From: a bacterium
GTDB taxonomy: Bacteria > Krumholzibacteriota > Krumholzibacteria > LZORAL124-64-63
NCBI GenBank assembly: GCA_016873405.1
Contig: VGXH01000193.1
Coordinates: 1 to 5,074, forward strand
DNA length: 5,074 nucleotides
Reading direction: 5' to 3'
In this document: in pieces, positions 1-5,074 of the stretch
How the letters are laid out: each line of letters starts with the position of its first letter
How positions within the stretch are numbered: position 1 is the first letter of the stretch
Position numbers and translations under genes: made by a program
Notes under the pieces: generated by a model
Told to the model about the DNA's origin: nothing
Seen by the model: only the letters and a program-made list of their open reading frames with translations
Databases searched by the model: none

Positions 1-810
1 GGGGGCGCCGGCGCCGACATCTGCGGCGAGGAGACCGGGCTGATCAACTCGGTCGAGGGCCGCAAGGGACAGCCCAGCATCAAGCCGCCGTTCCCCGCCG
101 TGTCGGGCTTCCTGAAGAAGCCGACCATCGTCAACAACGTGGAGTCGGTGGCCTCGGTGCCCTGGATCATCCTGAACGGCGCGGCGGCCTATCGCGCCTT
201 CGGCACCGAGAAGTCGGCGGGGACGAAGCTGTTCTCCGTCAGCGGGCCGGTCAAGCGCCCCGGCGTGCACGAGATCCCGCTCGGGATGCCGTTCCGCGAG
301 TTCTTCCACGACGTGCTGGGGGGCATGGCGGACGGCGAGAAGCTGAAGGCCGTCATCGTCGGCGGCAGCTCGGTGCCCGTGCTGCCGGCGGACGAGATCA
401 TGGCGTGCAACCTGGACTACGAGTCGCTGGGCGCGGCCGGGACCATGCTGGGCTCGGGCGGGATGATCGTCATCCCGGAGCGCTGCGACATGGTCGAACT
501 GATCCAGGTGCTGATGCACTTCTACTGGGACGAGAGCTGCGGGCAGTGCACGCCCTGCCGCGAAGGCACGGGCTGGCTGCACAAGCTGGTCAAGAAGCTG
601 CGGAGCGGCGAGGGCGCGCCTGCCGACCTCGAGCGCATCGAGCACGTCTGCGCGGGCATGATCGGCCTGACGATCTGCCCGCTGTCCGACGCCGCCGTGA
701 TGCCGATGCGCAGCTTCCTGACCAAGTTCCGCGGCGAATTCGAGGCCCTTGTCCAGGACCACGCGCAGGTGGCGGCCAGCAGCCGCTGGCCGCGCGGCGA
801 GCAGGAGTAG
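1..810 (+). CDS. nuoF: NADH-quinone oxidoreductase subunit F (NuoF), 5' partial
   Basis: NuoF is the peripheral-arm subunit that binds NADH and FMN and holds [4Fe-4S] cluster N3, where electrons enter complex I. The reading frame is open from base 1 to the TAG at 808-810, giving 269 codons; the N-terminal part, including most of the FMN fold, lies outside the window. Visible family signatures are GAGADICGEET at the very start (FMN/NADH pocket), KPPFPA, and KKPTIVNNVES. The N3 ligands follow: ESCGQCTPCREGTGW, with Cys codons at 538, 547 and 556, and a fourth Cys at 676 in LTICPLSDAA. The usual C-terminal SFLTKFRGEFE is present. The frame is intact. One oddity is Asp in GAGADICGEET, where family members normally have Tyr. 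The next gene starts 3 bases after the stop, so it belongs to the same operon. HoxF/HndC-type hydrogenase subunits share this fold, but the nuo neighbours settle the identity. Confidence 0.96.
   Translation, partial: GGAGADICGEETGLINSVEGRKGQPSIKPPFPAVSGFLKKPTIVNNVESVASVPWIILNGAAAYRAFGTEKSAGTKLFSVSGPVKRPGVHEIPLGMPFREFFHDVLGGMADGEKLKAVIVGGSSVPVLPADEIMACNLDYESLGAAGTMLGSGGMIVIPERCDMVELIQVLMHFYWDESCGQCTPCREGTGWLHKLVKKLRSGEGAPADLERIEHVCAGMIGLTICPLSDAAVMPMRSFLTKFRGEFEALVQDHAQVAASSRWPRGEQE
803..807 (+). promoter_or_regulatory. ribosome binding site of nuoG
   Basis: AGGAG lies inside the last codons of nuoF, 6 bases before the ATG at 814. It supports that start and implies translation coupled to the end of nuoF. 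Confidence 0.75.
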
Positions 811-813
811 CCC

Positions 814-2353
814 ATGGCCAGACTGACCATCGACGGCAGCGCGATCGAGGTGGCCGACGGCACCTCGCTGTTCGACGCCTGTCGGCTGGCGCGCGGCGAG
901 TCGCTGCCGCACTTCTGCTACCACCCCGACCTGTCCATCGCCGGCGTCTGCCGCCTGTGCCAGGTCGAGGTGGAGGGGATGCCGAAGCTGACGATCGCCT
1001 GCAACACGACGGTGCGGGACGGGATGGTCGTGCACACGCGCAGCGAGAAGGTGCGCCGGGTGTCGCAGCAGATCCTCGAGATGCACCTGATCAACCACCC
1101 GGTCGACTGCCCGATCTGCGATCAGGCCGGCGAGTGCGGCCTGCAGGATCAGTACATGGCCTACGGCCTCTACGACAGCCAGGTGGCCGAGTCGGACAAG
1201 GTGAACAAGGCCAAGGCGCAGATCATCGGCCCGCACGTGGTCCTGGACAAGGAGCGCTGCGTGCTGTGCAGCCGCTGCGTGCGCTTCTGCAACGAGGTCA
1301 CCGGGACCGGCGAACTGGGCATCTTCAACCGGGGCGACCGCGCCGAGATCGGCGTGGCGCCCGGCCGCGAGCTGGACAACGCCTACTCCGTGAACACGGT
1401 GGACATCTGCCCCGTGGGCGCGCTGACCAGCCGCGACTTCCGCTTCCGCAAGCGGGTCTGGATGCTCAAGTCGGCCGACGGCGTCTGTGCCGGCTGCGCC
1501 ACCGGCTGCAACGTGCGGATCGACCACGAGGCCGGGCGGGTCTACCGGTTGAAGCCGCGGCGCAACGCGGCGGTCAACGGGGCCTGGATGTGCGACGAGG
1601 GACGCCTGACCTACAGGGACCTGCACGCGGAGGACCGGCTGCTCGAGCCGTTGTGGCGGGGAGCCGTCGTGACCTGGGCCGAGACGCGCGGCCACCTGAC
1701 GCAGCTGGCGCCCGACGGCTTCGCGCTGGTGATCGGCAGCGCCCACCAGACGCTCGAGGAACTGTGGCTGCTGCGGCAGGTCGCCGGTGGCGCGGACGTG
1801 AGCGGCGGGCTGGCCGGCAGCGACATGGGCGTGGGGGACGACATCCTGCGCTCAGCCGACCGCACGCCGAACCGGCGGGGCCTGGCGCTGGCCGGCCTGG
1901 TCGAGCACGATCCCGGGACGCTGGCGGGGCTGATCGGCGCCGCGCGCGGCGCGATCCTGGTGCACGGCGGCGAGCCCGCGGCCGCGCCCCAGGTGGCCGC
2001 CGCGCTGGCCGGCCGGCCGGACGTGGTCTACGTCGGCACGCACCACCGCGCGACGGCGCGCGCGGCGACGCTGGCGCTGCCGGGCGCCGCCTGGGCCGAG
2101 AAGGCGGGCATCTTCGTCAACCGGCAGGGGCGCCTGCAGGCGTTCACGCAGGCGGTGGTCCGGCCCGGCAACGCGCGCCCGGCCCGGCAACGCGCGCGAG
2201 GACTGGCGCGTGTTGGGCGGCCTGCTGCCGGAGGGCGCCCCGGCGCCGACCGGCCTGAAGGCCCTGCGCGCGAGCGTGGCGGCCGCGCTCACGCCGAACA
2301 TCGACCTGGATCGTCTGCCGTCGGACGGCCTGCCGGCCGGAGGGGATGCCTGA
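814..2353 (+). CDS. nuoG: NADH-quinone oxidoreductase subunit G (NuoG), short form, frameshifted by a 19-bp duplication
   Basis: NuoG is the iron-sulfur subunit that carries electrons from NuoF towards NuoI. An N-terminal [2Fe-2S] ferredoxin domain has N1b ligands C35, C46, C49 and C63. The His-Cys cluster N5 follows with H95, C99, C102 and C108. N4 has C149, C152, C155 and C199. A further CX2CX3CX27C set (C225, C228, C232, C260) matches N7, an off-pathway cluster found only in some bacteria. Residues from about 265 on are a reduced molybdopterin-oxidoreductase-like domain. The frame is intact to residue 455 (base 2178). An exact 19-bp tandem repeat then shifts it. With one copy removed, the protein continues NAREDWRVLGGLLPEG to TGA 2351-2353, 506 aa in all. 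Family members normally have AREDW here, which supports the repair. Read literally, the frame misses this stop and runs into nuoH in frame. E. coli NuoG has about 908 residues, so this is a compact form. The stop overlaps the nuoH ATG by one base. Confidence 0.93.
2160..2197 (+). repeat. exact 19-bp tandem duplication inside nuoG
   Basis: The unit CCGGCCCGGCAACGCGCGC occurs at 2160-2178 and again, immediately adjacent and identical, at 2179-2197. The flanking bases no longer match (2159 T against 2178 C; 2179 C against 2198 G), so the unit is exactly 19 bp. Since 19 is not a multiple of 3, the second copy shifts the frame by one. Deleting either copy joins ...VVRPGNAR to EDWRVLGG, the expected family sequence. 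Confidence 0.95.
2339..2345 (+). promoter_or_regulatory. ribosome binding site of nuoH
   Basis: GGAGGGG ends 7 bases before the ATG at 2353 and lies in the last codons of nuoG. It is a strong Shine-Dalgarno match. It argues that NuoH is made from its own start and is not naturally fused to NuoG. Confidence 0.75.
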
Positions 2354-3638
2354 TGGACATCGTGCTCGAGTCCCTGGCCAAGATCGTGTTCATGTTCCTG
2401 CTGATCATGGGCATGGTCCCGGCGCTGATCTGGGCCGAGCGCAAGGGCGCGGCCTACATCCAGGACCGCACGGGCCCGAACCGCGCGTCGATCGCCGGCA
2501 TCCGGCTGGCCGGCCTGGTGCACCCGATCGCCGACGTGCTGAAGCTGGTCTTCAAGGAGGACGTGGCGCCGACGCACCGGCACCGCGCGCTGTACAACCT
2601 GGCCCCGTGGCTGGTCATGACCGTGGCCGTCAGCACCTACGCGGTGATCCCCTTCGGCGACTACCTGGAGCTGGGCGGCAAGCGGATCCCGCTGGTGGTG
2701 GCGGACCTGCAGGTGGGACTGCTCTACGTGCTGGCGGTGGCCAGCCTGGGCACCTCTACGGCGTGGTGCTGGCCGGCTGGGCGGCGAACAACAAATTCAC
2801 CTTCCTGGGCGGCATCCGCGCCACGGCGCAGATGATCAGCTACGAGATCAGCATGGGCCTGGCGGTCATGGGCCTGATGCTGGCGTTCGGCACGCTGCGC
2901 CTGACGGACATCGTCGCGGGCCAGGGCGGCCTGCTGTTCGGGTTCCTGCCGATGTGGGGCGTGGTGCTGCAGCCGCTGGGATTCGTCCTGTTCATCACCG
3001 CCGTCTACGCCGAGACCAACCGCAACCCGTTCGACCTGCCCGAGGGCGAGTCGGAGATCGTCGCCGGTTACCACCTGGAGTACAGCTCGCTGAAGTTCGC
3101 CCTGTTCTTCATGGCCGAGTACTGCCACATGGTGGTCGGCGCGGCGCTGATCGCCGCCCTCTACTTCGGCGGCTACCAGATCCCGTGGCTGCCGCGGCCG
3201 CAGCTGGAGCAGAACGCGGGGCTGCTGCTGGTGATCATGCTGGCGGCCATCATCCTGCTCAGCCTGTGGTTCGCCGTGCTCTTCGTGCGGCGCGCGCGGC
3301 GCGAGAGGGGCAAGTTCGGCGACGCGCGCGACCGCGAGCCGGTGCTGGGCGCCGGGCTGTGGCTGGCCGTGGCGGCGGCGGCGGCCGGCGCCTTCCTGCT
3401 GCGCCCGTGGGAGATCGGGCCGGCGGGCGCCAGCGTCGCGGCCACTCTGCTGCAGGTCGGCGCCTTCGTGGGCAAGGTCGTGTTCTTCGCCTGGCTGTTC
3501 ATCTGGGTGCGCTGGACCCTGCCGCGCTTCCGCTATGACCAGCTGATGCGCCTGGGCTGGAAGGTCATGCTGCCGCTGGGGCTGGCCAACCTGGTGGCGA
3601 CGGCGCTGGTCGTGGCCGCGGTCGGAAGCGGGAAGTGA
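2353..3638 (+). CDS. nuoH: NADH-quinone oxidoreductase subunit H (NuoH), frameshifted by an apparent CT insertion
   Basis: NuoH is the membrane subunit (ND1 homologue) that, with NuoB, NuoD and NuoI, forms the quinone chamber and links it to the proton channels. Visible signatures: a first helix ending in WAERK (27-31) with loop RTGPNR (39-44), HPIADVLKLVFKED, AETNRNPFDLPEGESE (219-234) followed by GYHLEYSSLKFALFF, and near the C-terminus IWVRWTLPRFRYDQLMRLGW. The first part is in one frame through G133-T134 (base 2754). The rest, from YGVVLAGWAANNKF to the TGA at 3636-3638, is in another. Removing CT from CACCTCTAC restores one 427-aa protein. A one-base deletion, giving T-S-Y, would also fit. 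E. coli NuoH is 325 aa; the excess is mostly an added hydrophobic pair around residues 290-349 with an Arg-rich loop, before the C-terminal helices. The start is backed by GGAGGGG and the TGATG overlap with nuoG; nuoI follows one base after the stop. Confidence 0.94.
2754..2757 (+). other. frameshift site in nuoH (CTCT)
   Basis: The sequence reads GGC ACC TCT ACG, but the family pattern (SLG-x-YGVVLAGW) needs GGC ACC TAC GGC, so one CT appears to be extra. The surrounding 9-mer GGCACCTCT (2749-2757) is identical to that at the nuoI break. A missing base (ACC TCC TAC) is the alternative. Confidence 0.85.
3631..3635 (+). promoter_or_regulatory. ribosome binding site of nuoI
   Basis: GGAAG, in the last codons of nuoH, ends 4 bases before the ATG at 3640. 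A second in-frame ATG at 3649 has only a poor upstream match, so 3640 is the preferred start; the choice affects three residues. Confidence 0.5.
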
Positions 3639-3639
3639 C

Positions 3640-4166
3640 ATGAGCAGCATGAGCGAAACGGGCTTCAAGGGACTGCCGAAGGGCTCCGGCGACAAGCGGC
3701 GCTCGCTGCTGGAGTCGATGTACCTCTTCGAGGTGGTGCGGGGGCTGGGCGTGACGGCGCGGCACCTCTGATCCGCAACATCTTCCACACCGGGGACATG
3801 CCGACGCTGCAGTACCCGGAGGAGAAGCGCGTCTACGGCGAGCGCTTCCGCGGCCGCCACCGCCTCATGCAGCGCGAGGACGGTTCGCCGCGGTGCGTGG
3901 CGTGCATGATGTGCTCGACGTACTGCCCGGCCGACTGCATCCACATCGTGGCGGCCGAGCACCCGGACCCGGCGATCGAGAAGTGCCCGGCCAGCTTCGA
4001 GATCGACCTCCTGCGCTGCGTCTACTGCGGGCTGTGCGAGGAGGCATGCCCCTGCGACGCGATCCGCATGGACACCGGCATCTATGAGATCGCCGCCGAC
4101 CATCGCGACAAGTTCGTCGTGGACAAGGAGTTCCTGCTCCGCAACACGACCGACGGCACGCGCTGA
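3640..4166 (+). CDS. nuoI: NADH-quinone oxidoreductase subunit I (NuoI), frameshifted by an apparent CT insertion
   Basis: NuoI is the two-cluster ferredoxin subunit at the base of the peripheral arm. It carries electrons through N6a and N6b to N2 and so to quinone. The N-terminal segment from ATG 3640 reads MSSMSETGFKGLPKG to RGLGVTARHL and then meets TGA at 3769-3771. The rest continues in another frame as IRNIFHTGDMPTLQYPEEKR to TGA 4164-4166. Dropping CT from CACCTCTGATC merges them into one 174-aa protein. Two ferredoxin motifs of the form CX2CX2CX3CP are intact: C85, C88, C91, C95 (RCVACMMCSTYCP) and C126, C129, C132, C136 (RCVYCGLCEEACP). In the sequence as given, an open frame starting at ATG 3798 would give a 122-aa protein that keeps both motifs but lacks the N-terminal amphipathic part that seats NuoI on the membrane. 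That ATG has no convincing Shine-Dalgarno, so I take it as internal. Confidence 0.93.
3766..3769 (+). other. frameshift site in nuoI (CTCT followed by premature TGA)
   Basis: GGCACCTCT at 3761-3769 leads into an in-frame TGA at 3769-3771. Removing one CT gives CAC CTG ATC CGC (H-L-I-R) and restores the frame; removing a different base count (CAC CTC CTG ATC, H-L-L-I-R) would also work. The 9-mer is the same as at the nuoH break but sits in a different codon phase. Confidence 0.85.
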
Positions 4167-4171
4167 CCGCG

Positions 4172-4177
4172 AAAGGA
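4172..4177 (+). promoter_or_regulatory. ribosome binding site of nuoJ
   Basis: AAAGGA lies in the 17-base nuoI-nuoJ gap, 6 bases before the ATG at 4184. It fixes the nuoJ start. This is the widest intergenic gap in the window. Confidence 0.65.
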
Positions 4178-4183
4178 CGTCAG

Positions 4184-4682
4184 ATGGAGGCCTTCCTGTT
4201 CTATGTCTGCGGCGCCCTGATGCTGCTGGGCGGGGTGATGATGGTGCTGCAGCGCAGCGCGGTGGTCGCGGCGCTGTGGCTGGTCTTCGCCTTCGTCGCG
4301 GCGGCCGGCGTCTTCGCGGTGCTGCGCGCGCCGTTCCTGGCCATCATGCAGGTGCTGGTCTACGCGGGCGCGATCATGGTGCTGTTCCTCTTCGTGATCA
4401 TGATGCTGCAGGGGCCGGTGCTCGAGGGCGAGCGCAGGCGCCTGGCGCTGCCGCTGTGGCCGGCCGCGGCGATCCCGCCGCTGGCCGTGCTGGTGCTGGT
4501 CGGCGGCCGGCTTTTCCGAGCCGCTGCGCACGGCGCTGCCGGAGGGCTTCGGCGGGCCGCGCGACGTGGCGACGGCGCTGCTGGGCCGCTACCTGCTGGC
4601 CTTCGAACTGATCTCGATCGTGCTGCTGGTGGCCATCGTCGGCGCCCTGGCGCTGGGCCACGGGGAAAGGAAGGCGCCGTGA
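4184..4682 (+). CDS. nuoJ: NADH-quinone oxidoreductase subunit J (NuoJ), frameshifted by one apparent extra T
   Basis: NuoJ (ND6 homologue) is a small, five-helix membrane subunit of the proton-translocating arm. The signature QVLVYAGAIMVLFLFVIMML at residues 56-75 is the third helix, whose distorted centre takes part in coupling. Hydrophobic helices precede it (FYVCGALMLLGGVMMVL; AALWLVFAFVAAAGVFAVL). The frame is intact to L110 (codon 4511-4513). After the TTTT at 4512-4515 the homologous sequence is one frame over: SEPLRTALPEGFGGPRDVATA, then GRYLLAFELISIVLLVAIVG, the expected last helix, to TGA at 4680-4682. With one T removed the protein is 165 aa, within the usual NuoJ range. Read literally, the frame misses the stop and runs on into nuoK, giving an artificial 266-residue fusion ending at 4984. 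The correct stop overlaps the nuoK GTG by four bases (GTGA). Confidence 0.92.
4512..4515 (+). other. frameshift site in nuoJ (T4 run)
   Basis: CGG CTT TTC CGA GCC leaves the NuoJ frame, while CGG CTT TCC GAG CCG (R-L-S-E-P) restores it. One T of the four-base run therefore appears to be extra. Long T runs are rare in this GC-rich sequence. Confidence 0.8.
4668..4674 (+). promoter_or_regulatory. ribosome binding site of nuoK
   Basis: AGGAAGG near the end of nuoJ, 4 bases before GTG 4679, sits within the purine-rich run GGGGAAAGGAAGG. It supports an independent start for nuoK at a GTG codon. Confidence 0.6.
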
Positions 4683-4984
4683 CGGTGACGCTCAACCACG
4701 TCCTGGCCCTGGCGGCGGCGCTCTTCGTGACCGGCATGGCCGGGTTCATCGCGCGGCGCAACGCGCTGGTGATGCTGATGTGCATCGAGCTGATGCTCTG
4801 CGCCGTGAACCTCGTGTTCGCGGCGTTCTCGCGCCAGCACGCCGATGTCGGCGGGCACGTCTTCGTCCTGATGAACTTCGCGGTGGCCGCTGCCGAGGCG
4901 GCGATCGGCCTGGCGATCCTGGTCGAGATCTACCGGCGCCGCCGGACCGTCGACGTCGACGAACTCAAGACCCTGATGGAGTGA
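4679..4984 (+). CDS. nuoK: NADH-quinone oxidoreductase subunit K (NuoK)
   Basis: NuoK (ND4L homologue) is a three-helix membrane subunit that, with NuoJ and its neighbours, forms a proton half-channel. The protein is 101 aa, the usual size for the family, and its frame is intact. The helix-borne glutamates needed for proton transfer are present: E37 in MLMCIELMLCAVNL and E73 in AVAAAEAAIGLAIL, equivalent to E36 and E72 of E. coli NuoK. The cytoplasmic loop RRN (26-28) is conserved too. I choose the GTG at 4679 because MTVTLNHVLALAAALFV aligns with the family N-terminus, because it gives a GTGA overlap with the nuoJ stop, and because AGGAAGG (4668-4674) ends 4 bases upstream. A second GTG at 4685 is possible and would shorten the protein by two residues. 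Read through from nuoJ in the literal frame, this protein appears as the C-terminus of a fusion, which I regard as an artefact of the nuoJ frameshift. Confidence 0.95.
   Translation: MTVTLNHVLALAAALFVTGMAGFIARRNALVMLMCIELMLCAVNLVFAAFSRQHADVGGHVFVLMNFAVAAAEAAIGLAILVEIYRRRRTVDVDELKTLME
4978..4981 (+). promoter_or_regulatory. ribosome binding site of nuoL
   Basis: GGAG in the last codons of nuoK ends 7 bases before GTG 4989. It selects this GTG as the nuoL start, since no ATG is available in that frame within the window. Confidence 0.6.
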
Positions 4985-4988
4985 CGCC

Positions 4989-5074
4989 GTGCACAGTCCC
5001 GAAACCCAGACCGTGGTCCAGGACAGCCTGCTGCGCTGGATCGTGCTGCTGCCGCTGCTGGGCGCCGCGATCAA
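4989..5074 (+). CDS. nuoL: NADH-quinone oxidoreductase subunit L (NuoL), N-terminal start, 3' partial
   Basis: NuoL (ND5 homologue) is the large antiporter-like subunit at the far end of the membrane arm. Only 28 codons are visible: MHSPETQTVVQDSLLRW followed by IVLLPLLGAAI, still open at the window edge. The hydrophobic LRWIVLLPLLGAAI stretch matches the start of the first helix of NuoL, and nuoL is the expected gene after nuoK in this operon order. The GTG start is chosen for the GGAG 7 bases upstream; the gap to nuoK is 4 bases. The first 16 residues are polar and a little longer than in many NuoL proteins, so a start inside this frame (for example GTG 5013) cannot be ruled out. No functional residue is visible in this short piece, so the identity rests on position plus the first helix. 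Confidence 0.82.
   Translation, partial: MHSPETQTVVQDSLLRWIVLLPLLGAAI

Noticed and set aside
405..2258. A 617-codon + strand frame overlapping nuoF and nuoG
   Set aside because: Its Arg/Gly/Ala/Pro-rich translation is the out-of-frame shadow of GC-rich nuoF and nuoG, which carry the conserved cluster motifs in the other frame.
814..2835. A single 673-aa open frame covering nuoG and the start of nuoH, suggesting a NuoG-NuoH fusion protein
   Set aside because: The join depends on the 19-bp duplication, the linker lacks any family similarity, and nuoH has its own strong Shine-Dalgarno and ATG. It would also fuse a peripheral subunit to a membrane subunit through an unstructured linker.
3750..3775. 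Programmed ribosomal frameshifting at CTC TGA in nuoI, by analogy with the CTT TGA site of the prfB (RF2) gene
   Set aside because: RF2 recoding is +1, whereas nuoI needs a -1 (or +2) shift. There is no slippery X XXY YYZ heptamer and no correctly spaced Shine-Dalgarno-like stimulator. The same 9-mer in nuoH is in another codon phase.
2724..4103. A 459-codon open frame on the - strand opposite nuoH and nuoI
   Set aside because: It is His/Arg/Gln/Ala-rich low-complexity sequence typical of the antisense of GC-rich genes, lies entirely over well-identified genes, and has no recognisable motif.
4505..4520. Programmed +1 slippage at CTT TTC in nuoJ
   Set aside because: The direction would fit, but I see no upstream Shine-Dalgarno stimulator or stop codon at the site, and a one-base homopolymer error explains it more simply alongside the other insertions.
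4949..4960. GTCGACGTCGAC, a doubled hexamer near the end of nuoK
   Set aside because: It encodes Val-Asp-Val-Asp in frame in the variable C-terminal tail of NuoK. It is short, does not break the frame, and is plausible by chance at this GC content.

Overview
The window is one uninterrupted stretch of a respiratory complex I (NADH:quinone oxidoreductase, nuo) operon. All genes are on the + strand, in the order nuoF (3' part), nuoG, nuoH, nuoI, nuoJ, nuoK, nuoL (first 28 codons). GC content is very high (roughly 70% by eye), with G/C strongly preferred at third codon positions. The gene order and GC content point to a bacterium. The short NuoG, the long NuoH and the CEEACPCDAIRMDTG stretch of NuoI would fit a high-GC Gram-negative lineage (Myxococcota, Acidobacteriota, Gemmatimonadota or a similar, perhaps uncultivated, group). 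That placement is inference and weak.

Layout: nuoF occupies 1-810 (5' end outside), nuoG 814-2353, nuoH 2353-3638, nuoI 3640-4166, nuoJ 4184-4682, nuoK 4679-4984, and nuoL runs from 4989 off the end. Genes are separated by 1-17 bases or overlap by 1 (nuoG/nuoH, TGATG) or 4 (nuoJ/nuoK, GTGA) bases, so they look co-transcribed and translationally coupled. I see no internal promoter, terminator, RNA gene, mobile element or CRISPR. No gap between genes exceeds 17 bases.

How they work together: NuoF takes electrons from NADH onto FMN and cluster N3. NuoG (N1b, N5, N4, N7) and NuoI (N6a, N6b) carry them to quinone at the NuoI/NuoH interface. NuoH, NuoJ, NuoK and NuoL are membrane subunits that couple this to ion pumping.

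The striking feature is that four of the genes cannot be read in one frame as given. nuoG carries an exact 19-bp tandem duplication (2160-2197). nuoH and nuoI each carry what looks like an extra CT inside the identical 9-mer GGCACCTCT. nuoJ has what looks like an extra T in a T run (4512-4515). Each can be explained by a small local duplication, and undoing it restores a full-length, well-conserved protein. The nuoG and nuoJ shifts also bypass the stop codons, so the literal reading frames are artificial NuoG-NuoH and NuoJ-NuoK fusions. Because the sequence on both sides still looks fully constrained, sequencing or assembly error is the first explanation, and very recent inactivation the second. 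I find no new biological system here.
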